From NCBI RefSeq assembly GCF_000425785.1, contig NZ_AUEC01000005.1:186001-250000 (forward strand): DNA of 64,000 nt. Direction: 5' to 3'. Below the pieces are notes generated by a model. The model searched no databases, had not been told where the DNA came from, and was given only the letters and a program-made list of their open reading frames with translations. Origin of the DNA: Pseudomonas taiwanensis DSM 21245. GTDB taxonomy: Bacteria; Pseudomonadota; Gammaproteobacteria; Pseudomonadales; Pseudomonadaceae. Shown piece by piece: positions 20,832 through 29,660 of this stretch. Position 1 is the first letter of the stretch. The number at the start of each line of letters is the position of its first letter. The translations under genes were made by a program, and so were the position numbers.

Positions 20832-21225
20832 CTTCAAATCCTTGCATCAGTTCATCGGGAGAAATCGAAGGCAGCAGCACGCAGTTCGCCAATTGCAGGG
20901 CGTAGGGCTGCCAGCGTTGGTTCTGTTCGCGGCGATCGAGGTTGCGCAGGTCCAACAGCGGGCGCCAGGCCTGGTCCAGGCACAGGCAGCGCCAATGCCA
21001 GGGCAGCATGCGATCACAGGCGGTATCCCGCAGGAGACGGAAGGAGGTCAGCGCCACCGTCCAGGCCGACGTTTCGGTACAGCACACCAGATAACGGCCT
21101 TCGGCCAGGTAGTGCTCTATCAGGCGCGGCTCGTCGGGTTCGAGGGCGCAACGGATGCGTCGGCTGAGCCAACGCCAGTTTTCCAGGTAGGGCAGTTCGC
21201 GCAGGACGGGTTTCATGAACATCAT
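20824..21225 (-). CDS. fagA: FagA-like protein (Fur-associated gene)
   Basis: A 133-residue protein with no enzyme motif I can name; it is rich in Trp, Arg and Cys (WRWLSRRIR, MLPWHWRCLCLDQAW). The name rests on position: in P. aeruginosa fagA is the first gene of the Fur-controlled fagA-fumC-orfX-sodA operon, and here the gene lies directly upstream of fumC with an eight-base overlap and a Fur box 14 bases before its start. The start is the first of ATG codons at 21223-21225, 21220-21222 and 21214-21216; none has a strong ribosome-binding site. The function is unknown. Confidence 0.75.
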   Translation of the reverse strand: MMFMKPVLRELPYLENWRWLSRRIRCALEPDEPRLIEHYLAEGRYLVCCTETSAWTVALTSFRLLRDTACDRMLPWHWRCLCLDQAWRPLLDLRNLDRREQNQRWQPYALQLANCVLLPSISPDELMQGFEDE

Positions 21226-21238
21226 CGCCGAGTTACTG

Positions 21239-21257
21239 GATAATGATATTCATTATT
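21239..21257 (-). promoter_or_regulatory. Fur box upstream of fagA-fumC
   Basis: GATAATGATATTCATTATT matches the 19-base Fur consensus GATAATGATAATCATTATC at 17 of 19 positions and is nearly palindromic. It lies 14 bases upstream of the fagA start, so binding of Fe-Fur would block transcription of fagA and fumC. Confidence 0.85.
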
Positions 21258-21302
21258 AATTGATAGACAATGTCACTTCAAGCAGGGAATGACTAAACAA
21301 GA

Positions 21303-21323
21303 AACCCGGCATAGGGCCGGGTT
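21303..21323 (-). terminator. intrinsic terminator of pmbA
   Basis: On the minus strand, AACCCGGC and GCCGGGTT form an 8-bp stem around a 5-base loop and are followed by TCTTGTTT. It lies 64 bases past the pmbA stop and upstream of fagA, separating the two minus-strand units. Confidence 0.8.
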
Positions 21324-21386
21324 ACTGTGCCGCTTGCACAGCCTGTTCACGGATCAACCCGCGAACAGGCCGATGCAGGTGAAAGA

Positions 21387-22733
21387 TCAGCTACCTGCCA
21401 CAGTCATCCGCTCGATCAACACAGACCCTGTATGAATGTTGCTGCGGGTTTCGAGATCGCTGCCAATCGCGACAATCTGCTGGAACATGTCCTTCATGTT
21501 GCCGGCAATGGTTACTTCCTGCACCGCGTGCTGGATCTCGCCATTCTCGACCCAGAAACCGGCTGCGCCGCGGGAATAATCGCCAGTGACCATGTTCAGC
21601 CCATGGCCCATCAGCTCGGTGACCAGCAGGCCACGGCCCATGCGGCGGATCAACGCGGCCTGGTCCTCGACACCATGGGTCACGTACAGGTTATGCACGC
21701 CTCCAGCGTTGGCCGTGCTCGGCAGGCCCAGTTTGCGACCAGAATAGGTGCCCAGCAGGTACGACACCAGCTCGCCTTTTTCGACGAACGGCTTGGCATA
21801 GGTGGCCAGGCCATCGCCGTCGAACGCGGCACTGCCCAAGGCCCGGGGAATGTGCGGACGCTCGTCGAGGGTCAGCCAGGTAGGGAACAGGCGCTGCCCC
21901 AAGGCACCGTCGAGGAACGATGACTTGCGGTACAGGTTGCCCCCGGAAATGGCCGAAAGGAAGCTGCCGAACAGGCCACCGGCCAGCTCCGCAGAAAACA
22001 GTACCGGCACCTCGCACGTGGGTACCGGTCGCGCACCAAGGCGGCTGGCGGCTCGCTTGGCCGCACGCTGGCCGATACTACGTGGGTCGGCCAGCAGGTT
22101 GCCCTGGCGATTCACGTCGTACCAGTAGTCCCGCTGCATCTGACCGTCACCCTCGGCAATCATCACGCAGCTCAGACTGTGCCGAGTGGACGCGTAACCA
22201 CCGATGAAACCATGGCTGTTGCCGTACACGCGGCAGCCTTGGTGCGTGTTGAGGGTAGTGCCATCGGCATTGAGAATGCGGGGATCGGCCTCGAATGCCG
22301 CGGCTTCGCAGGTCAACGCCATCTCAATGGCTTGCTCCGGCTCGATGTCCCAGTCATGGTAGAGGTCCAGGTCCGGGATCTCACGCGCCATCAGCGCCGC
22401 GTCGGCCAGGCCCGCGCACTCGTCCTCGGAGGTGTGCCTGGCGATTGCCAAGGCGGCTGCCACTGTCTCGCGGATCGCATCCTGGCCGCTTGCCGAGGTA
22501 CTGGCCGAGCCTTTGCGCTGGCCGACATAAAGGGTGATACCGAAGCCTTGGTCGCGGTTGAACTCGACCGTCTCCACCTCACGCTGGCGCACGCTGGTGG
22601 ACAACCCCTGCTCCAGCGATACGGCCACCTCGCAGGCACTGGCACCCTGCCGCTTGGCCTCGGCGATGATCGCTTCGACCTGCTCCTGCAATGCCGGCAG
22701 GTTCTTGGGGCCTACGCTCTGGACTGCACTCAT
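21387..22733 (-). CDS. pmbA: metalloprotease subunit PmbA/TldE
   Basis: TldE (PmbA) is the non-catalytic partner of TldD; the pair cleaves unfolded peptides and in E. coli matures microcin B17 and degrades CcdA. The 448-residue protein shows the family pattern: an N-terminal SVRQREVETVEFNRDQGFGI region and a C-terminal beta domain with FFGSF-like SAELAGGLFGSFLSAISGG. As expected for TldE it lacks the HExxxH zinc motif. The start is the ATG at 22731-22733 after GGAGATAACC. darP lies divergently upstream, between pmbA and tldD. Confidence 0.95.
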   Translation of the reverse strand: MSAVQSVGPKNLPALQEQVEAIIAEAKRQGASACEVAVSLEQGLSTSVRQREVETVEFNRDQGFGITLYVGQRKGSASTSASGQDAIRETVAAALAIARHTSEDECAGLADAALMAREIPDLDLYHDWDIEPEQAIEMALTCEAAAFEADPRILNADGTTLNTHQGCRVYGNSHGFIGGYASTRHSLSCVMIAEGDGQMQRDYWYDVNRQGNLLADPRSIGQRAAKRAASRLGARPVPTCEVPVLFSAELAGGLFGSFLSAISGGNLYRKSSFLDGALGQRLFPTWLTLDERPHIPRALGSAAFDGDGLATYAKPFVEKGELVSYLLGTYSGRKLGLPSTANAGGVHNLYVTHGVEDQAALIRRMGRGLLVTELMGHGLNMVTGDYSRGAAGFWVENGEIQHAVQEVTIAGNMKDMFQQIVAIGSDLETRSNIHTGSVLIERMTVAGS

Positions 22734-22841
22734 GGTTATCTCCACTCAAATTCTGCGTTCGGCAAGGGTCATTCTACGACCGGGCCGGACAAGCGGCCCC
22801 CGACTGGTTATCATGGCGGCGATTTCTAGCGGACTGCCACC

Positions 22842-23363
22842 ATGGTTGATTCATACGACGACGCCTTCGACGGCGAAAAAAGCAAAACCCAGATCAAGCG
22901 CGAGCTGCATGCATTGGTCGAACTCGGCGAGCGCCTAACCACGCTCAAGGCCGATACACTGGCGCGCCTGCCGTTGACCGACGAGTTGCGCAAGGCCCTG
23001 GCCGAAGCCAGCAAGCACACGGCGCACGGCGCACGTAAACGCCACATGTCGTTCGTCGGCAAGCTGATGCGCGTGCAGGACCTGGACGCCATCCACGCCT
23101 TGCTCGAACAGATCGACAGCTCGACCCGCCAGTACAACGAGCGATTCCACAACCTTGAGCGCTGGCGCGATCGTTTGATCGACGGTAACGACGAAGACCT
23201 CGAGCGCTTCGTCAACGAATACCCCGATACCGACCGTCAGCAACTGCGCTCGCTGATCCGTCATGCCCAGCACGAAAAGGCGCGGAACAAGCCGCCGGCC
23301 GCTGCACGCAAGGTGTTCAAGTACATCCGCGACATCGACGAGATCCAGCGCGGCCTGCGTTGA
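22842..23363 (+). CDS. darP: DarP (YjgA), ribosome-associated assembly factor
   Basis: This 173-residue, highly charged helical protein belongs to the DUF615/YjgA family, which binds late 50S precursors and helps peptidyl-transferase-centre maturation. It begins [20 protein letters not shown] and has [18 protein letters not shown] and the C-terminal [13 protein letters not shown]. It is the only plus-strand gene between pmbA and tldD, an arrangement kept in other pseudomonads. Confidence 0.93.
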   Translation: MVDSYDDAFDGEKSKTQIKRELHALVELGERLTTLKADTLARLPLTDELRKALAEASKHTAHGARKRHMSFVGKLMRVQDLDAIHALLEQIDSSTRQYNERFHNLERWRDRLIDGNDEDLERFVNEYPDTDRQQLRSLIRHAQHEKARNKPPAAARKVFKYIRDIDEIQRGLR

Positions 23364-23374
23364 GTCCGACGCAC

Positions 23375-23412
23375 CGCTCCCAGGGCATCTTCTGTGCGAC
23401 CCCATGGGAGCG
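23375..23412. terminator. hairpin between convergent darP and tldD
   Basis: CGCTCCCA (23375-23382) and TGGGAGCG (23405-23412) form an 8-bp stem in the 91-base gap between the two stop codons. There is no U tract on either strand, so it may be a REP-like element or RNA end protector and not a classical terminator. Confidence 0.4.
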
Positions 23413-23454
23413 GCCTTGCAGCGCGAAAGGACCGCGATGCGGTCCCACGATCCT

Positions 23455-24894
23455 TCACGCGCCCGTACCACCTACGGTAATCGCATCCAGCTTCAAGGTC
23501 GGCTGGCCAACCCCCACCGGAACCGACTGCCCATCCTTGCCACAGGTGCCCACACCGCTATCCAGGGCCAGGTCGTTACCTACCATCGACACTCGGCTCA
23601 TCGCCTCAGGGCCGTTGCCAATCAGGGTTGCGCCTTTGACCGGTGCGGTGATCTTGCCGTCTTCGATCAGGTAAGCCTCGCTGGTCGAGAACACGAACTT
23701 GCCGCTGGTGATGTCCACCTGCCCACCGCCGAGGTTGGCGCAATAGATGCCCTTTTTCACCGACGCGATGATCTCCTGCGGGTCGCTCTCGCCAGCACGC
23801 ATGTAAGTGTTGGTCATGCGCGGCATCGGCAGGTGCGCATAGGATTCCCGGCGCCCGTTGCCGGTCACCGCCATGCCCATCAGGCGCGCGTTGAGCTTGT
23901 CTTGCATATAGCCCTTGAGCACACCGTTCTCGATCAGCGTGGTGCATTCGGTTGGCGTGCCTTCGTCATCCACGCTCAGAGACCCCCGGCGACCTTCAAG
24001 GGTGCCATCGTCGACGATGGTGCACAGGCTCGACGCGACTTTCTCGCCGAGACGACCGCTGAAGGCCGAACTGCCCTTGCGGTTGAAGTCGCCTTCCAGG
24101 CCATGGCCGACCGCTTCATGCAACAGCACGCCAGACCAACCGGAACCCAGTACCACCGGCAAGGTGCCCGCCGGGGCGGGAATCGCCTCCAGGTTCACCA
24201 GCGCCTGGCGCAATGCCTCGCGGGCATAGCCCATGACCCGCTCCTCGGTGAAGAAGCGATAGTCGGTACGCCCACCACCGCCCTGCCCGCCGCGTTCGCG
24301 ACGGCCGTTCTGCTCGACGATGACACTGACGTTGAAGCGCACCAGCGGACGCACGTCAGCCGCCAGGCTACCGTCCGCTGCGGCGATCAGAATCCGCTCC
24401 CAGACGCCGGCCATACTCACGCTGACCTGCTGGATACGCGGGTCCAGGGCGCGGGTGGCGGCGTCGACACGCTTGAGCAGGTCGACCTTTTCTGCGCGCG
24501 TCAGCACATCCAACGGATTGTCCGGTGAATACAGTGCCGGCACAGCCTGGCTGCGGAAGGCCTGTACCTTGCCGTTCTGCCCGGCGCGGGAAATCGAACG
24601 GGCGGCACGGGCCGCCGAGTTCAGGGCTTCAAGGTTGATCGCATTGCTGTAGGCAAAGCCGGTTTTCTCACCGGACTGGGCGCGCACGCCCACCCCTTGG
24701 TCAAGGTTGAAGCTGCCTTCCTTGACGATGCCGTCCTCCAGTGCCCAGGTTTCCGAAATCTGACCTTGGAAATACAGGTCGGCGGCGTCGATACCGGGGC
24801 CTGCCAACTCGCCAAGGACAGACTGCAGGCTGTCCAGGCTCAGGCCGCCCGGTGCCAGGAGCTGCTCGCTGACGGTGGATAACATCTGGCTCAT
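23455..24894 (-). CDS. tldD: metalloprotease TldD
   Basis: TldD is the zinc-dependent catalytic subunit of the TldD/TldE protease. The 480-residue protein has the active-site motif [11 protein letters not shown] (HExxxH) and later the zinc-Cys region ending [17 protein letters not shown], both family hallmarks. The start is the ATG at 24892-24894, two bases after the stop of the nitrilase gene, with GGAG upstream; it is therefore the last gene of the rng-yhdP-nitrilase-tldD series. Confidence 0.95.
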   Translation of the reverse strand: MSQMLSTVSEQLLAPGGLSLDSLQSVLGELAGPGIDAADLYFQGQISETWALEDGIVKEGSFNLDQGVGVRAQSGEKTGFAYSNAINLEALNSAARAARSISRAGQNGKVQAFRSQAVPALYSPDNPLDVLTRAEKVDLLKRVDAATRALDPRIQQVSVSMAGVWERILIAAADGSLAADVRPLVRFNVSVIVEQNGRRERGGQGGGGRTDYRFFTEERVMGYAREALRQALVNLEAIPAPAGTLPVVLGSGWSGVLLHEAVGHGLEGDFNRKGSSAFSGRLGEKVASSLCTIVDDGTLEGRRGSLSVDDEGTPTECTTLIENGVLKGYMQDKLNARLMGMAVTGNGRRESYAHLPMPRMTNTYMRAGESDPQEIIASVKKGIYCANLGGGQVDITSGKFVFSTSEAYLIEDGKITAPVKGATLIGNGPEAMSRVSMVGNDLALDSGVGTCGKDGQSVPVGVGQPTLKLDAITVGGTGA

Positions 24895-24896
24895 AG

Positions 24897-25748
24897 TCAC
24901 TCCGAGGTGTGCGCAGGCCGCAAGGCGTCCTGCGAGAAAAAGCGCCGGTGCAACGCAACCGGCATGCGCGCCCGGATGGACGCTTGTTCATCAATATCGC
25001 GCTCGGCCAGCAGGACTGCCTCGCCTCGCGCCTGTTCGGCGACGATCCTCCCCCAAGGGTCGACGATCGCCGCCTGGCCATGGGTTTCCCGTGGCCCTGG
25101 ATGGATGCCGCCCTGTGCGGCGGCCAGCACGTAGCACTGGGTCTCGATGGCCCGTGCACGAATCAGCACTTCCCAATGGGCTGCCCCGGTGACTGCGGTG
25201 AAGGCAGCCGGCGCCGTGATCAGCTCCGCGCCGGCAGCGCGTAAAGCGCTGTACAGCTCGGGAAAGCGCAAGTCATAGCATACGCTCAGCCCCACACGGC
25301 CGACCGGGGTATCGGCCACCACCACCCGAGCCCCGTGCGCATAGTCGTCAGACTCGCGGTAACGGCCTCGGTTGTCGGCCACGTCGACATCGAACAGGTG
25401 TAGCTTGTCGTAACGCGCCACCACCTCACCCTGCTCATCGACCAACAGCGAGCAGGCATGCGCCTTGGCATCGGGTTGACCGGCGGGAGGCAACGGCAAG
25501 GTACCGGCGACTATCCATAACTTGAGGTCGCGGGCGGTACGTTTCAACCATGGCAGGATCGGCCCGTCACCCAGAGCCTCCGCCCGTCCGATGGCCGCCG
25601 CATCCTTGCGCCCCATGGCCGCGAAGTTTTCCGGCAGGACAGCGAGCCTGGCGCCACCGAAGGCTGCCTGCTCAAGCAGTGCGCCAGCACGTTGCAGGTT
25701 GGCCAGTACATCGTCCTGGCTGACCATCTGGATCACCGCTGCCTTCAT
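24897..25748 (-). CDS. carbon-nitrogen hydrolase (nitrilase superfamily, Nit2-like)
   Basis: The 283-residue protein has the Glu-Lys-Cys triad of the superfamily: VLPENF (Glu40), [10 protein letters not shown] (Lys115) and [10 protein letters not shown] (Cys157). The length and the DLRFPE context place it with Nit1/Nit2-like amidases, whose likely job is repair of deaminated glutathione or omega-amidase activity; this cannot be decided here. The start is the ATG at 25746-25748 with GGGAG five bases upstream. It lies between yhdP and tldD, a conserved position in pseudomonads. Confidence 0.88.
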   Translation of the reverse strand: MKAAVIQMVSQDDVLANLQRAGALLEQAAFGGARLAVLPENFAAMGRKDAAAIGRAEALGDGPILPWLKRTARDLKLWIVAGTLPLPPAGQPDAKAHACSLLVDEQGEVVARYDKLHLFDVDVADNRGRYRESDDYAHGARVVVADTPVGRVGLSVCYDLRFPELYSALRAAGAELITAPAAFTAVTGAAHWEVLIRARAIETQCYVLAAAQGGIHPGPRETHGQAAIVDPWGRIVAEQARGEAVLLAERDIDEQASIRARMPVALHRRFFSQDALRPAHTSE

Positions 25749-25762
25749 GGGCACTCCCGACG

Positions 25763-28700
25763 CTATTTGTTGAAGGGTTTCACAAATGTGATTCTAGGCT
25801 CTTTCCACGGCCCCTCGACGCGGTAGTGCACGCTGGCAAAACGCGACACGCGGTCACCGATCAACCGATCGACCAGGAACAACGCCCCGCCAACCGCTGG
25901 CGCACCGACAATCAGGGCGGCCAAGGGCAGGTTGTTGGTCACTGGCAACGTCACTTGCAAGTTGGCATCGACACGGTCACGAACCATGTCCAGCGTACCG
26001 TCGAGCTCGAAGTTGCTCGACGGCCCGGTCACCGTGATCGGCTCGCGAGTTACATAGACACCATCACTTGCCACCAACAAGCCTTTGACCCGGTCATAGG
26101 CCAAGCCTTTGTCGAACAGATCGGAGAAGTCCAGGCGCAAGCGACGGCCGATGGAGTTGAAGTTGAGCAGGCCGAACACGCGCAGGGCCTGGGCACTGCC
26201 TTCCACCTCGACGAACTGGCCGGTGCGCAACGCCGCGTCCATGCTCCCCGAGAAACGCTTGAGGCCAACCCAGGCCGGTGAGCCAGGCCAACGGCCATCG
26301 ACATCCAGGCGGAAATCGCGGCTGGTGACCGTAGGCGCGAAGCCCCAGGCCTTGAGGACATCAGCCAGGTTCTTGCCATCGAGGCGACCTTTGTACCAGC
26401 TGCTGCTGGCCCCCGGCAGGCCTTCCCAGCCGCCACTGCCATCAATGCGCAGCCCTTTGAAATCGAGGTCGATATCACTGGCCGACACCCCACGGGCGGT
26501 CGGGCGCAGCTTGACCGCCGCATTGCCGTAGAAGTCATCCCCCCGGTAGAGCTTGTCGATGGTCAGGTCCAGCGCCGGGACCTTGCGAGGGTCGAAGGTG
26601 GCCAAGGGGTCGGGTCCATCTTCGGCCTGGACCTGAGCCGGGTCGGCCGCGGGCAGACGCAAGGTCTGCAGGCGGACGGTCATGGGCGCGGCCTTGGCAT
26701 CCGGAACCCTTGCGTTACCGATGACTTCCTTGCTGTCCAGACGCAGATCCCATGCTGGGCCGCCGCGAGCCAGGCGAACCACGGCCTGGTTCAAGTCCAT
26801 GCCGAACGCCTTGAGCTGGCCGATGCTCAGGTCGACGCTCTGCAGGTTCTGCCGGGCATTGCCGCTCGGGTCATCGCCAGCCAGTCGGTTCATCTGTTCC
26901 TGCCAGGGCGCCAGGTCCAGGGACTCCAGGCGTCCGCGCACACGCAAACCCGGGCTGGCCGGTACCTGCGCGTCGCCCGTGCCGAGCAGCAACTCACCGC
27001 GCCCTTGGGTCAGCTTGTCGGCAGGCGCGGCGTAGGCAAAACGCGCAAGGTCCGCGTAGCCTGCATCGAAGCGACGCTCTGCGCCTTGCAGGCCCATGCT
27101 GAAACGGCTGTCACGGGTTTCGGACGCGGCCTTGCCGAACGGTGCCGGCAGGTCTATCGCCAGCCCTTTGAGCGACGAGTTGACACTCAGGCTGTTGTCG
27201 CGGCTGCCCAGATTGACCTGCAGTCGGTAAGGCACATCACCCGAAGCAGGCAGCGCCTGCTTGAACTGCAACCAGTCAGTCAGGGACTTGAGCGCCACCT
27301 GGCCAGTGGCATTGATCCGGGTCTGCATCTGCCCTGGCTTGCCTTCGGCGACAATCTGCGCGGACACCGGTTTGCCGAATGCTTGCAGGCTGATGTCCTT
27401 GCCGCTCAGGCCCTTGTCCAGGTCAAAACTGAAGTCGCCCTTCAATTGGCTCAGTTCAAGGCTCGGCGGTGCCACCTTGAGTTGCGCATCGGCGGTAGCG
27501 AAGTCCACCTGCACGTTGGGCCGATCACCGCGGACCAAGGGGATGTCGAGCTTGACCTTGCCCTTGAGCGGCCCCTCTCCTTCCCAGCCGGCGAATATCT
27601 CACCTGTGCCGATCGGCGCTTCCTTGAGGATCTTCAAGCCATCGCCAAGGCTGCCGTCGAAATTGCCATCCAGGTACAGATGGCTATGCTGATCGCCGTC
27701 GACATGGGGAATATCGACACTGACGTCGCTCACCTTCGTATCGAGCAATGTACCCTGACTGGCCTTGATGCGAATGCCGCTGTCCTCTATCAGCACATCC
27801 CCGGCGACCTGCTGCACCTGCGGCCAACCCGGCTGGAAGTCCAGCGCCGCATCGCGGACCTTGAAGAACAGGCTGATGCTTCGCGCCTCGGGCGCTGCCC
27901 CATGGTTGAGCGACCCTTGGTACTGGAAATAACCTTCGTCCACGGTCCCCTTGACGATGGCGGTGCGCAGCCACTCGTCCAGGGCCGGACTAAGCACTTC
28001 GGGCAGGTACTTCGCGGTATAGCGGCCGTCGCCTTCGGTCAGGCCGACACGCAGGTCCATGTAGTCTTCGCGCCCTTCCTCGAACAGCAGTCGAATGAGG
28101 AAATCGCCGGCAATCTTGCCCTCCTCGCCCAACACCTTGAGGTAGGGAGCGATGAGGGTGAAGCCCTCCTTGTCGAGGCTCCAGGTAAGGCGGGCATTGG
28201 CCTTCTGGTAGTGCCAGGGTTTGGCGAAGATCGGATACAGATGCAGCATGAATGCATCGGTATCCAGTCGCAGTTCACCGTGCCCCAAGTTACCGCTGAT
28301 ACTGCCGCTGACGTTTCCGGCGGCAGGAGCACCGTGGTACGCGTCGAAACCTACCTTTTCAAGATTGGCGGCGAACTGCAGCCGCTCGTCGCCCTCGACC
28401 TTTGGCCGGATATCGAGGCGTACGTTGCGCAGTGCGCCGGTGACCTTCAGCGCGTCGACCACGGTCATCAGTTTTTCAGGCAGTGGCGCCAGGGCATCGA
28501 CCAGCGGGGTGAGCGGAGTCAGGTCGAGCCGATCGGCCTGCACCTGCCAGCTCTCCTGTGCGGGCTCTTCGCCATCGCGATGACGCACTTGCAGATGCGA
28601 CTCCCATCGCGTCTTGCCAATGCTGGCAGCCAACGAATCGACCACCACATCGAAGCCCTGCTCCTGGCGCTGGAACCAGGCAGTCAGCGCCAGGTTATCC

Positions 28701-29578
28701 AACGTGGCAGATTTGCGCCCGGCATAGGCACCCATGAGCTTGGGTGCATTGAGCCGTACAACTGCCTGTTGCAACTGACCCTGGCTCCAGTCGATCCACA
28801 ATTCGCCACCCGAGCGCAGGGTGTGTGCTTGCCACTGGCCCAGCAGGCGCGGCGGCAACCAACGCGCCCAATCACTCTGCGGCAGGCTCAGGTAAGCCTG
28901 GACCTGCCCGTCACGCCATTGGTTGGCCGAAGCCCGGCTGCGCAGGTTCACCGCCAAGGGCTGGCCATCCGGGAGGGTCGCGCGCAGGTCCAGAGCCTGA
29001 CGCGAAGCACCGGCCTTCAGGCCAAGACTCACATAGGTCAGGGTCAGCGGGTCACGTTGCCAGGGGTGCAGGGTAACCTGGCTGTCGAACACATCGATGC
29101 GCCCCAGCTGGCGCATGCGCTGGAGAATCTCGGCAGGATCGATTGCGGCGTCGTCTTTTTTCGGCAGACCTTCCAGCGCCCAGCTGCCCTGGGCGTCCTC
29201 ACGCAGGATCAACTGCAAGCCACCCAGCTGAATACGCGCCAGCTGCACTTCACGGCTGGTCAGGCTGGCCCAGAGGTCAGGCACCAGCTTGACCTCATCC
29301 AGGCGCAATGCCGCCGAGCCTTCGCCCACTTGTAGATCGCGCACGCGCAATACAGGTGCCAGGCCGCTCCAACGCCCCTCGAGCGCACCGATGTGCACCG
29401 GCAGGCCCAAGGTTTGCTCCGCCTTGGCTTCTACATCGGCGCGGTATTCGGCAACCAGCGGCACCAGTTGCCGCCCCGCGCTCACGTACAGTGCCACCAG
29501 CACCGCAAGCAGAGCACACAAGCCCAGCCCCCAGCGGGTCAAGGCGACAAGAACGCGGGTCAGACGTCCCATGGCCAT
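25763..29578 (-). CDS. yhdP: YhdP, giant AsmA-like envelope protein
   Basis: YhdP is an AsmA/TamB-like bridge protein that spans the periplasm and supports phospholipid transport to the outer membrane. The 1271-residue product has one N-terminal transmembrane helix (WGLGLCALLAVLVALYVSAG) and then long repeating beta-groove sequence with the DUF3971 and AsmA-like C-terminal regions (SDLFDKGLAYDRVKGLLVAS, and LPLAALIVGAPAVGGALFLV near the end). Two ATGs (29578 and 29572) are possible; GGAGG is 9 bases before the second and 3 before the first. It lies 82 bases after rng and 14 before the nitrilase gene. Confidence 0.93.
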   Translation of the reverse strand: MAMGRLTRVLVALTRWGLGLCALLAVLVALYVSAGRQLVPLVAEYRADVEAKAEQTLGLPVHIGALEGRWSGLAPVLRVRDLQVGEGSAALRLDEVKLVPDLWASLTSREVQLARIQLGGLQLILREDAQGSWALEGLPKKDDAAIDPAEILQRMRQLGRIDVFDSQVTLHPWQRDPLTLTYVSLGLKAGASRQALDLRATLPDGQPLAVNLRSRASANQWRDGQVQAYLSLPQSDWARWLPPRLLGQWQAHTLRSGGELWIDWSQGQLQQAVVRLNAPKLMGAYAGRKSATLDNLALTAWFQRQEQGFDVVVDSLAASIGKTRWESHLQVRHRDGEEPAQESWQVQADRLDLTPLTPLVDALAPLPEKLMTVVDALKVTGALRNVRLDIRPKVEGDERLQFAANLEKVGFDAYHGAPAAGNVSGSISGNLGHGELRLDTDAFMLHLYPIFAKPWHYQKANARLTWSLDKEGFTLIAPYLKVLGEEGKIAGDFLIRLLFEEGREDYMDLRVGLTEGDGRYTAKYLPEVLSPALDEWLRTAIVKGTVDEGYFQYQGSLNHGAAPEARSISLFFKVRDAALDFQPGWPQVQQVAGDVLIEDSGIRIKASQGTLLDTKVSDVSVDIPHVDGDQHSHLYLDGNFDGSLGDGLKILKEAPIGTGEIFAGWEGEGPLKGKVKLDIPLVRGDRPNVQVDFATADAQLKVAPPSLELSQLKGDFSFDLDKGLSGKDISLQAFGKPVSAQIVAEGKPGQMQTRINATGQVALKSLTDWLQFKQALPASGDVPYRLQVNLGSRDNSLSVNSSLKGLAIDLPAPFGKAASETRDSRFSMGLQGAERRFDAGYADLARFAYAAPADKLTQGRGELLLGTGDAQVPASPGLRVRGRLESLDLAPWQEQMNRLAGDDPSGNARQNLQSVDLSIGQLKAFGMDLNQAVVRLARGGPAWDLRLDSKEVIGNARVPDAKAAPMTVRLQTLRLPAADPAQVQAEDGPDPLATFDPRKVPALDLTIDKLYRGDDFYGNAAVKLRPTARGVSASDIDLDFKGLRIDGSGGWEGLPGASSSWYKGRLDGKNLADVLKAWGFAPTVTSRDFRLDVDGRWPGSPAWVGLKRFSGSMDAALRTGQFVEVEGSAQALRVFGLLNFNSIGRRLRLDFSDLFDKGLAYDRVKGLLVASDGVYVTREPITVTGPSSNFELDGTLDMVRDRVDANLQVTLPVTNNLPLAALIVGAPAVGGALFLVDRLIGDRVSRFASVHYRVEGPWKEPRITFVKPFNK

Positions 29579-29660
29579 GGCCCTCCAAGTCGTTTATCCA
29601 TGATGGCCCCTGGCAGCGGTTTTGCCAGCTCGACCTGCATGGGGTGGGGTTCGAAACGCG

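Noticed and set aside
21387..24894. Disruption of the pmbA-tldD pair by darP as a rearrangement
   Set aside because: The same order, with darP between them, is the normal arrangement in Pseudomonas.
27005..29335. 776-codon plus-strand open frame opposite yhdP
   Set aside because: It is the antisense shadow of yhdP, whose membrane anchor and AsmA-like sequence are real. The shadow has no family motif or good start.
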